Positions 8,367-18,486 of a DNA stretch of 64,000 nt are shown here, in pieces. The notes beneath the pieces are model-generated. The model was not told where the DNA came from, did not search any database, and saw nothing but the letters and a program-made list of their open reading frames with translations. The stretch's first letter is position 1, and each line of letters opens with the position of its first letter. The position numbers and the translations under genes were made by a program. The stretch comes from an uncultured Rhodospirillales bacterium (GTDB lineage: Bacteria > Pseudomonadota > Alphaproteobacteria > Acetobacterales > Acetobacteraceae), in assembly GCA_903893975.1 (NCBI GenBank), contig CAITOL010000041.1, positions 23,861 to 87,860 on the forward strand. The letters are read 5' to 3'.

Positions 8367-9860
8367 TTACCGGGCGACATTATCCAATGGCCGCCGCCGC
8401 AGCCCCGGCCGCAAATGCTGAAACGGCAGCGTCGCCGGGTCCGCCACCACCGGCCCAGGGGCCGCCGCCACCAGCACCGCCTCGGCAATCGGCTGGAAGT
8501 CAGCGCGGAAATGTACCGATGATTTCAGCACCAGTATCCGGCACTCCGCCGGCTCAATCCCCACATGGCGGAACAAGGCCTGATCGTAGGCCTGGGTCTT
8601 GCGGCTGACCACGATCACCCGGACCCCACCCACCGCGATCAGCGCACACGGGCCCAGATCCGCCGGATTGCCCTTGCCCATCGGCCCGGTATTGACGAAC
8701 TCGCCATTGGTCAGCCGCAGCACCTCCGCCGTTACCGCCAGCGGCACCCCGTCGGACTTGCCCCCAAGCGACAGCGCCACCGTCGCCCCCACACCCGCTG
8801 CATGGCAGGCGGCGGCACTTTCGGCGTCGTTGATCAATGCCAGCACCGCGCCCTCCGCCCGCTGCGCGATCAACTCGGCCAGCAATCCGGTGGTATCCCC
8901 ATGCCCGCCGCCGCCGGGATTATCCTGGGTATCGGCAATCACCACCGGCCGACGCGCGCCGTGCGAAAGGCTGATCGCCTCGGCGACCGACTCGGCCGCA
9001 TCCTTGATCGCGCATTGAAACGTCGCTTCCCGCGCATCAATAAACGCCTTCAGCGCATCCGCCGCCCGGTCCGCTTCGGCTTGCGTGTCCGCATAGGCCG
9101 CCAGGGCCACACCGCAATCCCAAAAATCGGCATAGGGAAAGCCGAAGCAATACGCCAGTTCCGCCACCCCGGCCGCAAGCCGCGTGCGCTCGTCCATCAC
9201 CTCCAGCATCGGCGACATCATCGTGCACTGCATCGGCAGCGCAATCCAATAATCCACCTGCCGGAACGCCCGCGCCCATGGCGTGCCGCGCACAATCCGC
9301 TGCAACAGCAACCGCATCGCCTGCGCCCCCGCCGCCCGCATATCCACATGCGGATAGGTCCGGAACGGCACCAGCGCATCGCACAGCGCCACCATTTTCG
9401 GGGTCAGATTGCAATGCGGGTCCAGGCTGATGGTCAGCGGCAGATCCCCCACCACCGCCCGCACCCGGCGCAGCAACTCGCCCTCCATATCCGGAAACGA
9501 ATCGGCCACCGCCGCGCCATGCAAATCCAGATAAATCCCGTCCAGCGGCCCAGCATCCAGCGCGCGTGACAACTCGGCAATGATCAACGCCGAAATCCGC
9601 TCGAACGCCTCGTCCTGCACCGGGCCGGCCGGATTGGCGAAACACCAGGCCAGCGGCACCAGATCGACCCCCGCCTGCTGCGCCACCTCCACCGCACCGG
9701 CAATCGGCACCGATGTTCCGGCCACCGCTTCAAACAGCCCCGCCCCCACCGTCAGCCGTGGAAACCCACCGGGCAGCACAAAATCCATGTAACGGGTGGG
9801 GCGCGGCGCGAAAGAATGGCTTTCATGCATGAAGCCGCCGACGGCGATGCGAAGGGTCAT
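8367..9860 (-). CDS. M81-family metallopeptidase, microcystinase C (MlrC)-like
   Basis: A 497-residue member of the MlrC family: N-terminal RIAVGGFMHESHSF (about 4-17) with the first metal-binding His, then YLDLHGAAVAD and SLDPHCNLTPKMV, which carry further zinc ligands, and a C-terminal MlrC_C domain with ADTQDNPGGGGHGDTT. MlrC opens linearised microcystin peptides, but most homologues are in non-degrading bacteria and probably act on other small peptides or amides. It is the first gene of a minus-strand run with the oxygenase, GNAT and helicase, and is divergent from the HDAC-like gene across 53 bp. Confidence 0.88.
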   Translation of the reverse strand: MTLRIAVGGFMHESHSFAPRPTRYMDFVLPGGFPRLTVGAGLFEAVAGTSVPIAGAVEVAQQAGVDLVPLAWCFANPAGPVQDEAFERISALIIAELSRALDAGPLDGIYLDLHGAAVADSFPDMEGELLRRVRAVVGDLPLTISLDPHCNLTPKMVALCDALVPFRTYPHVDMRAAGAQAMRLLLQRIVRGTPWARAFRQVDYWIALPMQCTMMSPMLEVMDERTRLAAGVAELAYCFGFPYADFWDCGVALAAYADTQAEADRAADALKAFIDAREATFQCAIKDAAESVAEAISLSHGARRPVVIADTQDNPGGGGHGDTTGLLAELIAQRAEGAVLALINDAESAAACHAAGVGATVALSLGGKSDGVPLAVTAEVLRLTNGEFVNTGPMGKGNPADLGPCALIAVGGVRVIVVSRKTQAYDQALFRHVGIEPAECRILVLKSSVHFRADFQPIAEAVLVAAAPGPVVADPATLPFQHLRPGLRRRPLDNVAR

Positions 9861-9913
9861 GGTGCGGTCCTGTCAATCTATCGCTAGGCTAACGCGGCAG
9901 CGGCAAGGAGCAA

Positions 9914-10945
9914 ATGATGAAAGTTTTCTGGGACCCCGCCCAACAGGCGCACGCACCCGAGTTCTTCCTGCAAAAGGGCAAGGTGCGGAAAAATTTCGAA
10001 ATCCCCGCCCGCGCCGATGCGCTGCTGGAAGCCTGCACGGCAATGAAGCTCGACATCGTCGCCCCGCCAGAGGCCGACTTACTCGCCTTGCGCCAGGTCC
10101 ACACGCCCGACTATCTCGGCTTCCTGCGCGATGGCCCCATCGCCTGGGCCGCCCTGCCAGACCCAGGGGAAGAAGTGGTGGCCAACATCCACCCAACCCC
10201 GGAAATGCTGGCCAACGGCGCCCGCCGCTCCAGCACCATCATCGGTCAGGTCGGCTGGTACACCGCCGATGCCGCCTGCCCGGTTACCGCCCACACCTTC
10301 CCCGCCGCCGTGCGCGCCGCCGCCGGTGCGATTGCCGCCGCCGATGAAGCCGCCCTCGGCCGCCACGCCTACGCCCTCGCCCGACCGCCCGGCCACCACG
10401 CCTACGCCGCCCGCGCCGGCGGCCATTGCTACCTCAACAACGCCGCCATCGCCGCCGAACGGCTGCGCATGCAGGGCGCGGCCAAGGTTGGCATCCTCGA
10501 TATCGACAGCCACCACGGCAACGGCACCCAAGGCATTTTCTGGGACCGGGACGACGTCTTCTTCGCCTCCGTCCATGGCGACCCGAACCGCTACTACCCC
10601 TGGTATGTCGGCCATGCCAGCGAACGCGGTGCCGGCGCCGGTGCCGGCTGCAATCTCAATCTGCCGCTGCTGCAAGGTGCGGACGACCGGCCCTGGCTCG
10701 CGGCCGTGGAAGCCGGGCTCGCCGCCATCCTCGCCAATGGTGCGGATGCGCTGGTGATCAGCCTCGGCTTTGACGCCAGCAAAGACGAACCGCTCGGCTT
10801 CCTCGGCGTCACCGAGGACGGGTTTGCCCGCGCAGGCGCCGCCATTCGCAAAGCCGGCCGCCCCTGCGCCATCGTGCAGGAAGGCGGCTATAACGTCGAT
10901 GTCATCGGCGATCTGCTCACCCGCTTCCTGGGCGAATTGGGCTAG
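9914..10945 (+). CDS. Histone deacetylase-family protein, probable acetylpolyamine amidohydrolase
   Basis: A 343-residue arginase/deacetylase-fold zinc hydrolase. ALARPPGHHAY holds the tandem histidines (His161, His162); ILDIDSHHGNGTQ gives zinc ligands Asp198 and His200; GFDASKDEP supplies Asp287. The sequence resembles bacterial acetylpolyamine amidohydrolases more than class I HDACs, so it probably removes acetyl groups from polyamines or other small amides in the cytoplasm. An AAGGAG site precedes two adjacent ATGs; the second (9917) has the better spacing. The CorC-like gene follows 49 bp downstream on the same strand. Confidence 0.9.
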   Translation: MMKVFWDPAQQAHAPEFFLQKGKVRKNFEIPARADALLEACTAMKLDIVAPPEADLLALRQVHTPDYLGFLRDGPIAWAALPDPGEEVVANIHPTPEMLANGARRSSTIIGQVGWYTADAACPVTAHTFPAAVRAAAGAIAAADEAALGRHAYALARPPGHHAYAARAGGHCYLNNAAIAAERLRMQGAAKVGILDIDSHHGNGTQGIFWDRDDVFFASVHGDPNRYYPWYVGHASERGAGAGAGCNLNLPLLQGADDRPWLAAVEAGLAAILANGADALVISLGFDASKDEPLGFLGVTEDGFARAGAAIRKAGRPCAIVQEGGYNVDVIGDLLTRFLGELG

Positions 10946-10994
10946 AAGCTCAGGCGCGGTTACACCCAAGCCGGATTATTGCTAAGGTCGGCGG

Positions 10995-12296
10995 ATGGAA
11001 ATCCTGCTCGACCTCGGCATCATCCTGCTGCTGATCCTGTTGAACGGGCTGTTCGCGCTCAGCGAACTGGCCCTGGTGTCATCTAACCGCACCCGCCTCG
11101 CCGTGCTGGAACGCAAGGGGCACAAAGGCGCGGCCCTCGCCCGCAGCCTGGCGGAAGACCCGCAGCGCTTCCTGCCCGCGGTTCAGGTCGGCGTCACCCT
11201 CATCTCCATCCTCTCCGGCGTCTTCGGTGGCGCCCACGTCGCCGCGCTGCTCACCCCGCTGCTCGCCACCGTGCCGGCGCTGCAACCCTTCGCCGAAAGC
11301 CTGGGGCTCGCCATCGTCGTCGTGCTGATCACCTATTTCACCATGGTCATCGGCGAACTCGTCCCCAAGCAACTTGCGTTGCGCAACCCCGAACACGTCG
11401 CCTCCGCCATCGCCGCCGGACTGGCCGGCCTGGCCAAACTGTTCCGCCCCGTCGTCTGGCTGCTGCGCCTGTCGTCCGACCTGGTGCTGCGCCTGTTCGG
11501 TGCCCACCGCGCCGCCTCGCAAACCATCACCGAAGAAGAACTCCGCGCCATCCTCGCCGAGGGCGAGGAAACCGGCGTGATCGAAACCGAGGAGCGCGAC
11601 ATGATCGAACGCGTGCTCCGCCTCGCCGACAAACCCGTGCGCGCGATCATGACCCCACGCACCGGCCTCGCCTGGATCGACCGGAACGACAGCCGCGACG
11701 AAATCATCGCCACCGTCAAAGCCACCCCGCATTCCCGCTTCATCGTCTGCGACGGCGCAATCGACAATGTCGTCGGCGTCGTCGCGGCGAAGGACCTACT
11801 GGACCATATCCTGGACGGCCGCGCCCTCTCGATTGCCGAGGCCCTGCGCCAACCGCTGGTCATGCCCGACACCACCACCGCGCTCGATGCGTTGGAGCGA
11901 CTGAAATCAGACCCGCTCGGCCTCGCTTTGGTGCTCGATGAATATGGCAGCTTCGAAGGCGTCGTCACCGCGGCCGACGCCCTGCAAGCCATCGTCGGAG
12001 ACCCGGAAGACAGCGCCCCCGCCCCTGCGCGCGGCTCGGCGCACGATGAAGGCGCCCTGCTGCTCGATGGGCTGATGCCGGTTGATGAGGTAAAAGCCCG
12101 CCTCAACCTGCCGGACCTGCCCGCCGAGGGCAGCTACCACACCCTCGCCGGGCTGATCCTGGCCCTGCTCCGCCGTGTCCCGCATGTCGGCGACCGCATC
12201 GCTTTCGCCGGCTGGCTGTTTGAGGTCACGGTGATGGACTCCCGCCGCGTTGAGCGTGTCCGCGCCAGTCGTGAGCCACTTGCGGAAGAGGCCTAG
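10995..12296 (+). CDS. CNNM/CorC-HlyC family membrane protein (hemolysin-family)
   Basis: A 433-residue inner-membrane protein with three parts in order: a DUF21/CNNM transmembrane domain (about 1-190, with LNGLFALSELALVSSNRTRL and the helix ending TMVIGELVPKQLALRNPE), a CBS pair (about 210-335, with AIMTPRTGLAWID and LDEYGSFEGVVTAADALQ), and a C-terminal CorC_HlyC domain (about 350-425). Relatives are implicated in magnesium/cobalt handling; hemolysis is a historical label. Its TAG lies inside a palindromic CTAG that also serves as the stop of the convergent sensor kinase gene. Confidence 0.92.
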   Translation: MEILLDLGIILLLILLNGLFALSELALVSSNRTRLAVLERKGHKGAALARSLAEDPQRFLPAVQVGVTLISILSGVFGGAHVAALLTPLLATVPALQPFAESLGLAIVVVLITYFTMVIGELVPKQLALRNPEHVASAIAAGLAGLAKLFRPVVWLLRLSSDLVLRLFGAHRAASQTITEEELRAILAEGEETGVIETEERDMIERVLRLADKPVRAIMTPRTGLAWIDRNDSRDEIIATVKATPHSRFIVCDGAIDNVVGVVAAKDLLDHILDGRALSIAEALRQPLVMPDTTTALDALERLKSDPLGLALVLDEYGSFEGVVTAADALQAIVGDPEDSAPAPARGSAHDEGALLLDGLMPVDEVKARLNLPDLPAEGSYHTLAGLILALLRRVPHVGDRIAFAGWLFEVTVMDSRRVERVRASREPLAEEA

Positions 12297-15214
12297 CCGC
12301 CGCATCCCTCTGTTACGGTGGCCACGGCTGCGGGCATGCGGATCTCAAACACCGCGCCATCATCCTCGTTGGCCACCGATAATATCCCGCCGATGTCGCG
12401 CAAAGTGCCAGCCGCCAGCGCCAGCCCAAGCCCAACCCCTTTGCCAGATGATTTGGTGGTAAAGAACGGTTCAAAAATTCGCGTCACCAGATGCGGTGGC
12501 ACACCACCCGCGTGGTCGGCAACCTGGATGATCACTTCGCCAGTACGGACAAAGCCACGAATGGAAATCATCGGCGCCGCCTCCGGCCGCGATGATTGAT
12601 AGGCATCAACCGCATTGGAAGCCAGATTGACCAGCACCTGCTCCAGTGGGATTTCCGATCCCATCACCTGCGGCAAATCGTCGGGGATATCAATCAAGAC
12701 CTGCACCCCACGCAATTTCGCCGACAGCACCTCCAACGCTCCTTCGGTGATTGTGGACCAGGATATCGGCTGCACCGGCATCTGCTCGTTTCGGGCAAAC
12801 ACCCGCATGTGCTGCACCAGCCTTGCCGCCCGATGCGATTGATGCAGAATGCGGTCCAATTTCGCTGCGGTCGTTGCCATGTCTGTTTTGCCGCGCTTAA
12901 CGTTCTGCAGCAGGCTCTCAGTGGCCAAACTAATCACCGCCAGCGGCTGGTTCAGCTCGTGCGCAATGCCAGTCGCCATTTCACCCAGCGTCAAAATGGT
13001 TGTCAGTTGCTGGTGGTGCAATTGCTCCTGGCGCTCCAGCGTTACATCGAAGATGTAACCCACCACCTCAACCGCGCCTGACGCACGCCCGACCACCCGC
13101 ACCGCGTTGCGCAGCCAACGCACCCCGCCACCAGCCGCCAGCATATCATAATCGACCGAAGTCGTGCGGTCGTCTGGCAAATCGCCGATCGCCGCCACCC
13201 GGTCTTGCTGAACAAGAATATCCTCGAAGCTGACCGGCTGGCCGTCCGCCGTCAGCAAATCCTGCGTCAGCCGCGACACGTCGCCGAAAATATTCAGCAT
13301 CTCCAGCGACGTTTCCCGCACCAGGGCGCGATACATCAACCCCGGCCCGACCAAGGCCATCGCCGCAACGTTGGCATCCGCCGCGCGCCGGGCCAAATCC
13401 ACCGCATGCTCATCGGTCACATCGGCCAGAAACCCGATCACTTCCTGTCCGCCATCCGGCAACGGCAATTGCCGCATCACATCGCGCACCCAGTATTCGC
13501 GGTCGTGGATCTGCAATGTATATTCCGCCATCGCCACGCCGTCCGCGCCCGCATCCACCATCGCCGCCGCCCGACGCGCCCGCGCCTCGGGCGGCAAATG
13601 CGTCTGCTCGAACGTCCCTTGCATCACGTAGTCCGGCGTCAGGCCAAACAAGACCCGCACACTTTCGGACACGTAGACAATTTTCGCCGCCTCCCCGGCT
13701 GGCGCAATCGCGTGGTAGAACACCCCTGGAATAATCTGCAGGATATGGTCCAGCCGCTCGCGCGCTTCCGCCAACGCCGTGGCCCGCAAATACTCATCGG
13801 TAATATCGCGCAAGGTTGTGATCAGCCGCAGGCGAGACATTTCACCGGGTATCCGCGACACCACCGCCTCAGACCTAATCCAGGCAGGCGCCCCATCCGG
13901 TCGAACAATCTCATAGGTCGTCGGCTCCAGCGCCTCGCCACGCAACACCGCTTCCGTCCGCCTCACCGCATGCGCGACAGCGGCGTTAGGTATCAGCGAC
14001 ATAAACTCCCGCCCGATCAGCGCCTCGGCCCGCAGACCGAACATCTCCCCAGCAGCGCGATTGGCGAAACTGATCCGCCGGTCGCCATCATCCAATCCGT
14101 CGAACACCAAGATCCCGTGCGCCATGCCGTTCATAACGGAATGAAACCAAATCTCACTTTGCTCCAAACTGGCGGCATAGGCGCTGGCATTGGTCGACCG
14201 GCCAAAGAAATACATCGCCCAACCGCCAGCCACCGCCATCACCGCGATGGCCGCATCCAGCAACAGGGTTGATGATCCCAGCGGCGCGTTACTCCGCTCG
14301 ATCTGCGCCAATTCCGGGGCACGCAGCACGCCAACCACCAGGGTTAAGCCACTATCCGCCAGGTTGCGGGTGACATAGTAGCGCGCTCCGCCACCAAACC
14401 AATCGTCCCCAAGCGTCGCCGTTCCCGATTTTGTTTCTATATCGGACCGACCAGCGCCTGTTGCACTGCCCCCGCGCCACCCGGGAACACTTTCTCCCAG
14501 ATGCTGCATATCCCGCCGCATTAAAATCACGCCGTCATCCCGCACCACGGCAATCATATCGTCAGGCCGCACGGTATTGGCAGCCGCCAGCGTCATCAGC
14601 GCATTCGCTTGCAGCGACAGCACCGTGACCGCGAGCAAATGTCCATCCGCAGCACGCACCGGATGCGTTGATTGCACCGATAGCGTGCCGCTCGCTCGGC
14701 CAATCACCGGCCTGCCGAAATAATACGGCAGGTCCGGATGGTCCCGGAACGCCTTCACATTCTCCCGGTCGTTGAAGTCCAGCCCCGTCGGGCCGTTGAC
14801 CAGATTGGTCCATAACAGCATGCCATCCGCACCAACGGCAGATACCAGGGCCACTTCACGTCCCACTTTACCGCTTGCCGGGTCGAGGTAGGACAGCAGA
14901 CGCGCTTCGACATCCGCATCGCCGCGCAAATGTGCCTGCGTCACCATGCCGGCCAATTCATGCGTCACGCTAGCCTGCCGCAGTGTCGCGCCCAGGCTGT
15001 CACGGATCTGCGTCGCCACCGAATTGCCCCGCGCAATCGCCATCGCCTCCGCCTGCGCCTCGTTTTCTGCGGATAATTGCACGTAGCGCAGCCCAAACAA
15101 CGCCAGCAAAACCACCACAACTGCCCCAAAAACCGCCACGGCAACGGCGGCACTTCCGGGCTGGTTGGCAACGGCTGCCTTATAGCGCTGTTCAGCTAAT
15201 AGTCGTGCCGGCAT
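12293..15214 (-). CDS. Membrane-bound PAS sensor histidine kinase (paralogue 1)
   Basis: A kinase of about 970-980 residues. Counting from the in-frame TTG at 15247: first membrane segment about 31-56, an extracytoplasmic dCache/PDC-like sensor about 60-320, second membrane segment about 325-348, three PAS domains about 362-485, 495-612 and 622-738, HisKA with phospho-acceptor His763 in TGIAHELNQPLAV, and HATPase_c with NLASNAVDA, ADHAGG and GKGVGLGL. No receiver domain is fused and no response regulator is adjacent. The ATG at 15214 is used here; neither start has a clear ribosome site. It is about as long as, and similar throughout to, the next gene upstream, so the two are tandem duplicates. 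Confidence 0.93.
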   Translation of the reverse strand: MPARLLAEQRYKAAVANQPGSAAVAVAVFGAVVVVLLALFGLRYVQLSAENEAQAEAMAIARGNSVATQIRDSLGATLRQASVTHELAGMVTQAHLRGDADVEARLLSYLDPASGKVGREVALVSAVGADGMLLWTNLVNGPTGLDFNDRENVKAFRDHPDLPYYFGRPVIGRASGTLSVQSTHPVRAADGHLLAVTVLSLQANALMTLAAANTVRPDDMIAVVRDDGVILMRRDMQHLGESVPGWRGGSATGAGRSDIETKSGTATLGDDWFGGGARYYVTRNLADSGLTLVVGVLRAPELAQIERSNAPLGSSTLLLDAAIAVMAVAGGWAMYFFGRSTNASAYAASLEQSEIWFHSVMNGMAHGILVFDGLDDGDRRISFANRAAGEMFGLRAEALIGREFMSLIPNAAVAHAVRRTEAVLRGEALEPTTYEIVRPDGAPAWIRSEAVVSRIPGEMSRLRLITTLRDITDEYLRATALAEARERLDHILQIIPGVFYHAIAPAGEAAKIVYVSESVRVLFGLTPDYVMQGTFEQTHLPPEARARRAAAMVDAGADGVAMAEYTLQIHDREYWVRDVMRQLPLPDGGQEVIGFLADVTDEHAVDLARRAADANVAAMALVGPGLMYRALVRETSLEMLNIFGDVSRLTQDLLTADGQPVSFEDILVQQDRVAAIGDLPDDRTTSVDYDMLAAGGGVRWLRNAVRVVGRASGAVEVVGYIFDVTLERQEQLHHQQLTTILTLGEMATGIAHELNQPLAVISLATESLLQNVKRGKTDMATTAAKLDRILHQSHRAARLVQHMRVFARNEQMPVQPISWSTITEGALEVLSAKLRGVQVLIDIPDDLPQVMGSEIPLEQVLVNLASNAVDAYQSSRPEAAPMISIRGFVRTGEVIIQVADHAGGVPPHLVTRIFEPFFTTKSSGKGVGLGLALAAGTLRDIGGILSVANEDDGAVFEIRMPAAVATVTEGCGG

Positions 15215-15247
15215 GTTACAAAACCAATGTATTTCATTACGTTTCAA

Positions 15248-15560
15248 CCCAAATATAGGCTATTTTCTCATCTGACAAACAAAAACATTTTGCGTTTTAT
15301 GGGTTTTTAATAATGCTTTTGTTATGTTATGTTTTATTTCACAAAGTGGTATAATAAAATAGAATTTTTAGGTTTTTTATCGTTTCTGAGGCCGCAAGCG
15401 TCTCATTGGCACGCATCAGAACCAGAAGCCGATCAACCAGCACATTTTTGCACGAAAGCCAGTTTTTTGTATCTAGAAAACGATAATATTCGTAAAACAA
15501 TCCGGCAACATGAAATACAATACAAAATGTAACTTCCGTTAATTAGTGTGACTGCGGCAT
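15248..15560. other. AT-rich intergenic region between the two sensor kinases
   Basis: About 313 bp with a sharp drop in GC compared with the surrounding coding DNA, rich in A/T runs. It must contain the promoter of paralogue 1 and the end of paralogue 2. I see no convincing gene: one plus-strand open frame at 15329-15532 lacks a ribosome site and has base composition unlike the neighbours. A TATAAT at 15350-15355 has no matching -35 box on the plus strand. Confidence 0.6.
15252..15278 (-). promoter_or_regulatory. Possible sigma-70-type promoter of kinase paralogue 1
   Basis: On the minus strand TTGTCA (15273-15278) is followed 15 bp later by TATATT (15252-15257). Both hexamers resemble -35 and -10 boxes but the spacer is shorter than the usual 17. 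Transcription would start near 15245, about 30 bases before the ATG at 15214. The surroundings are very AT-rich, so chance matches are likely and the call is weak. Confidence 0.25.
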
Positions 15561-18486
15561 CTATTCTATTTCATCCGTCGCCCGCTGGGCCTCCGGGGCA
15601 ACGGGCATGCGGATCTCAAACCTCGCCCCATCATCCACGTTGGCGGCGGTTATCACGCCTCCCATGTCCAGCACCGCGTTCGCAGCGACGGACAATCCCA
15701 ACCCCATGCCCTTGCCAACCGGTTTGGTGGTGAAAAACGGCTCGAAAATCCGTGGCAACGCATGCGGCAAAATGCCCCCAGCATGGTCGGTCACCTGGAT
15801 CACCACCTCCTGCCCTTTCGCAAAGCCGCAAATCGCCACCATCGCCACCGCATCCGGGCGCGCGCTGCCATACGCGTCGGCGGCATTGGCAATCAGCGCC
15901 ACAATCACCTGCTCCAACGCGATCTGCGCCCCCATCACCGTCGGCAGATCCTCGGCAACGTCGATCGTCATCTGCATCCCGCGGAGTTTGGAGGACAGCA
16001 CATCCAACGCCCCGCGTATCACACTCGCCCAGGCAACCGGCTTCAACGGCACCGCCAGGCTGCGGGCGAACACCCGCATATGCTGCACCATATGGGCCGC
16101 ACGATGCGCCTGCGTCAGAATCCGCTCCAGCTTCGCCTGCACCACCGCCGGGTTCGTATTCGGCCTGCCCAACTGCGCCAGCCCGTTCTCAGCGGCAAAA
16201 CTTATCACGGCCAAGGGTTGGTTCAGCTCATGCGCAATGCCGGTGGCCATCTCCCCCAGGGTCAGCAAGGTCGTCATCTGCTGGCGCCGCAACTGGTCCT
16301 GGCGTTCCAACGTCACATCAACGAGATAGCCGATGATCTCCACCGCCTCAGGGCTGCGCACACTCACCCGCACCGCATTGCGCAGCCACCGCACCGTGCC
16401 ATCAGCCAGCGCAAGATCGTAGTCCAGGCTCGTCGTGCTATCCTCCGGCAGCGCGCATAGCGCAGCCGTGCGGTCCTCCCGCTGCAAGATCGCGGCCAGC
16501 GTCGCCGGCTCGCCCGCAACACCCACCACATCGCGAATTAACCGCGCGCTATCGCCGATCACATCCAGGATCGTCAGGCTAGTGCCGGCAATCCGCGCCC
16601 GATACATCACCCCCGGCCCCAGCACGCTCATCGCCTGCAACTGCGCGTCCGCATTCCGCCGCGCCACATCGGCTTCATGCTCGCCGCTGATATCGGCAAT
16701 AAACCCGGTCGTCTCCGCGCCGCCATCGGGCAGGTCCACCCGCCGCATCACATCGCGCACCCAGAATTTGCGCCCATCGAACTCCAGCGGATATTCCGCC
16801 ACCGCAACGCCGTTCGGCCCCGCTGCCTCAGTGGCCTTGCGGCGCACCTCCCGCACCGCACCGCGCATATACTTGGCGGTAAAATCACCGGTCATCACAT
16901 CCTGCGCCGAAACACCAAACACACCCTGGATGCTCTCGGAGACATACAACGTCTGGCCATTGCCGTCGGGCCGCGAGGCGGTCTGGTAAAACACCCCGGG
17001 AATGATCCGCAGAATATGCTCCAGCCGGGCCCGCGCTTCGGCCAGGGTGGCCGCCTGCGCATGCTCCTCGGTCACGTCGCGGATCGTGGTGATCACCCGC
17101 AGCCGGTCCGTCGCCCCGGGAATGCGCGAGACCACCACCTCAGACCGCACCCAAACCCGGCTCCCATCCGGGCGCAGCGCTTCGTAGGCCACTGGTACCG
17201 GCGTCTCGCCACGCATAATCGCCGCCGTATTCGCCCGCGCCTGCACCGCCGCCGTGTCAGACAGCAAGGTGCTGACATCCAGCCCCATCAACGCCTCGGC
17301 CCGCAGCCCGAAAATCTCACCCGCGGCGCGATTGGCGAAACTCACCCGTGGGTCCCCATCGCTGAACCCGTCAAACACCAGCATCCCGTGCGACATGCCG
17401 TCGATCACCGAATGAAACCAGACTTCACTTTGCTGCAAGCTGGTCGCATACGCACCCGCATGGGCGGCGCGCCCGAACAGATACATCGCCACCCCACCCG
17501 CCAGCGCCAACCCGCTAATCGCCAGATCCAGCAACAAGGTAGAGGTCCACAGTACCTGATTGGCCGCCGCCACCTGGGCCAGCACCGGGGAGCGCAACAC
17601 GCCAACCACCAACGTCAGCCGGCTGTCCGGAAAATCCCGCGCGGCAAAATATCGCGCGTCGTCGGAGAACCAGCTTACCCCAATCGCCGCCGCCGGCGTG
17701 GTGGCCCCCAAACCAGGACGGCCCGCGGGTGTTGCGGCGCCATAATGCCAATGCGGCACCACCTCCCCGAGATGGGCCATATCGCTGCGCATCAGGATCA
17801 CGCCGTCATCGCGCACCAGCGCCAGCAGATCATTGGCCCCTAACGACATTTCCGCCGCCAGCGTCACCAGCGTATCGGCCCGCATCCCCAGCACCGTCAG
17901 CGCCTGGATCGCCCCATTGCCCCCCCCGCACCGCCTGGGTCGCCTGCACAGACAGCACACCGCTGGCCCGCCCCACCACCGGGCGGCCGATGAATGTCTC
18001 CAGTTCCGGCCGTTGATTAAAGGCAACCACATGCTCCCGGTCGCTCACCACCGTCGCGTCCGACCGGATTGGCAGATTGGACCACAGCACCCGCCCCGCC
18101 AGATCCACGGCGGAAATCTGCACCGCCTCGCGGTCCAGGCTGCCAGTTCCCGGGGCGAAATAGCGGCGCAAGCTGGCCTCGGTGGCACGGTCGCCGGTCA
18201 GATGCGCTTGCGTAACCAGCCGGGCGATATCATGCGTCACCTTGGCCTTCAGCCAGATGGCGGCCAGGCTGTCATGCAACTGCGTCGCCACCGCATTGGC
18301 CCGCTGCACCGCCGCCGCATCAGCCGCCTCCGCCGTTTCGGCAGCTTTTTCGGTGTAGCGAAGCCCAAGCAACACCAGCAACACAATCACCAGACCACTC
18401 AGCACCGCCAAACCGGCGAGCCAACCCTCAGCACGTCGGGCCGGGCGGATAGCATGGTGTTGGGTCGCGATCAGACGGGCTGTCAT
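15561..18486 (-). pseudogene. PAS sensor histidine kinase (paralogue 2), split by a +1 frameshift in a G8 tract
   Basis: The N-terminal part is open from 18504 (TTG; in-frame ATG at 18486) and runs out of frame at 17830 (224 residues). The rest is open down to 15561 in another frame. The break lies in eight G (minus strand) at 17920-17927. With seven G the frame reads through as VRGGNGAIQALTVL, which aligns without gaps to VRAADGHLLAVTVL of paralogue 1, and the restored protein is about 980 residues. Order: membrane segment, dCache-like sensor, second membrane segment, three PAS domains, HisKA with TGIAHELNQPLAV, HATPase with GKGMGLGL. All downstream motifs are intact, so the gene is either recently broken, phase-variable by slippage, or carries a sequencing error. 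Confidence 0.88.
17920..17927. repeat. Homopolymer tract (C8 on plus, G8 on minus) inside the kinase gene
   Basis: Eight consecutive C on the plus strand. The reading frame of the sensor kinase changes exactly here; removing one base restores a full-length frame that aligns without gaps to the tandem paralogue. Runs of this length are slippage-prone in replication and also error-prone in sequencing. Confidence 0.9.

Noticed and set aside
15405..15425. TGGCACG in the gap between the kinases as a sigma-54 -24 box
   Set aside because: No GC occurs at the required distance downstream.
15329..15532. A 67-codon plus-strand open frame in the AT-rich gap between the kinases
   Set aside because: No ribosome site, aromatic- and lysine-rich composition unlike other genes here, and no recognisable motif; a chance open frame in AT-rich DNA.
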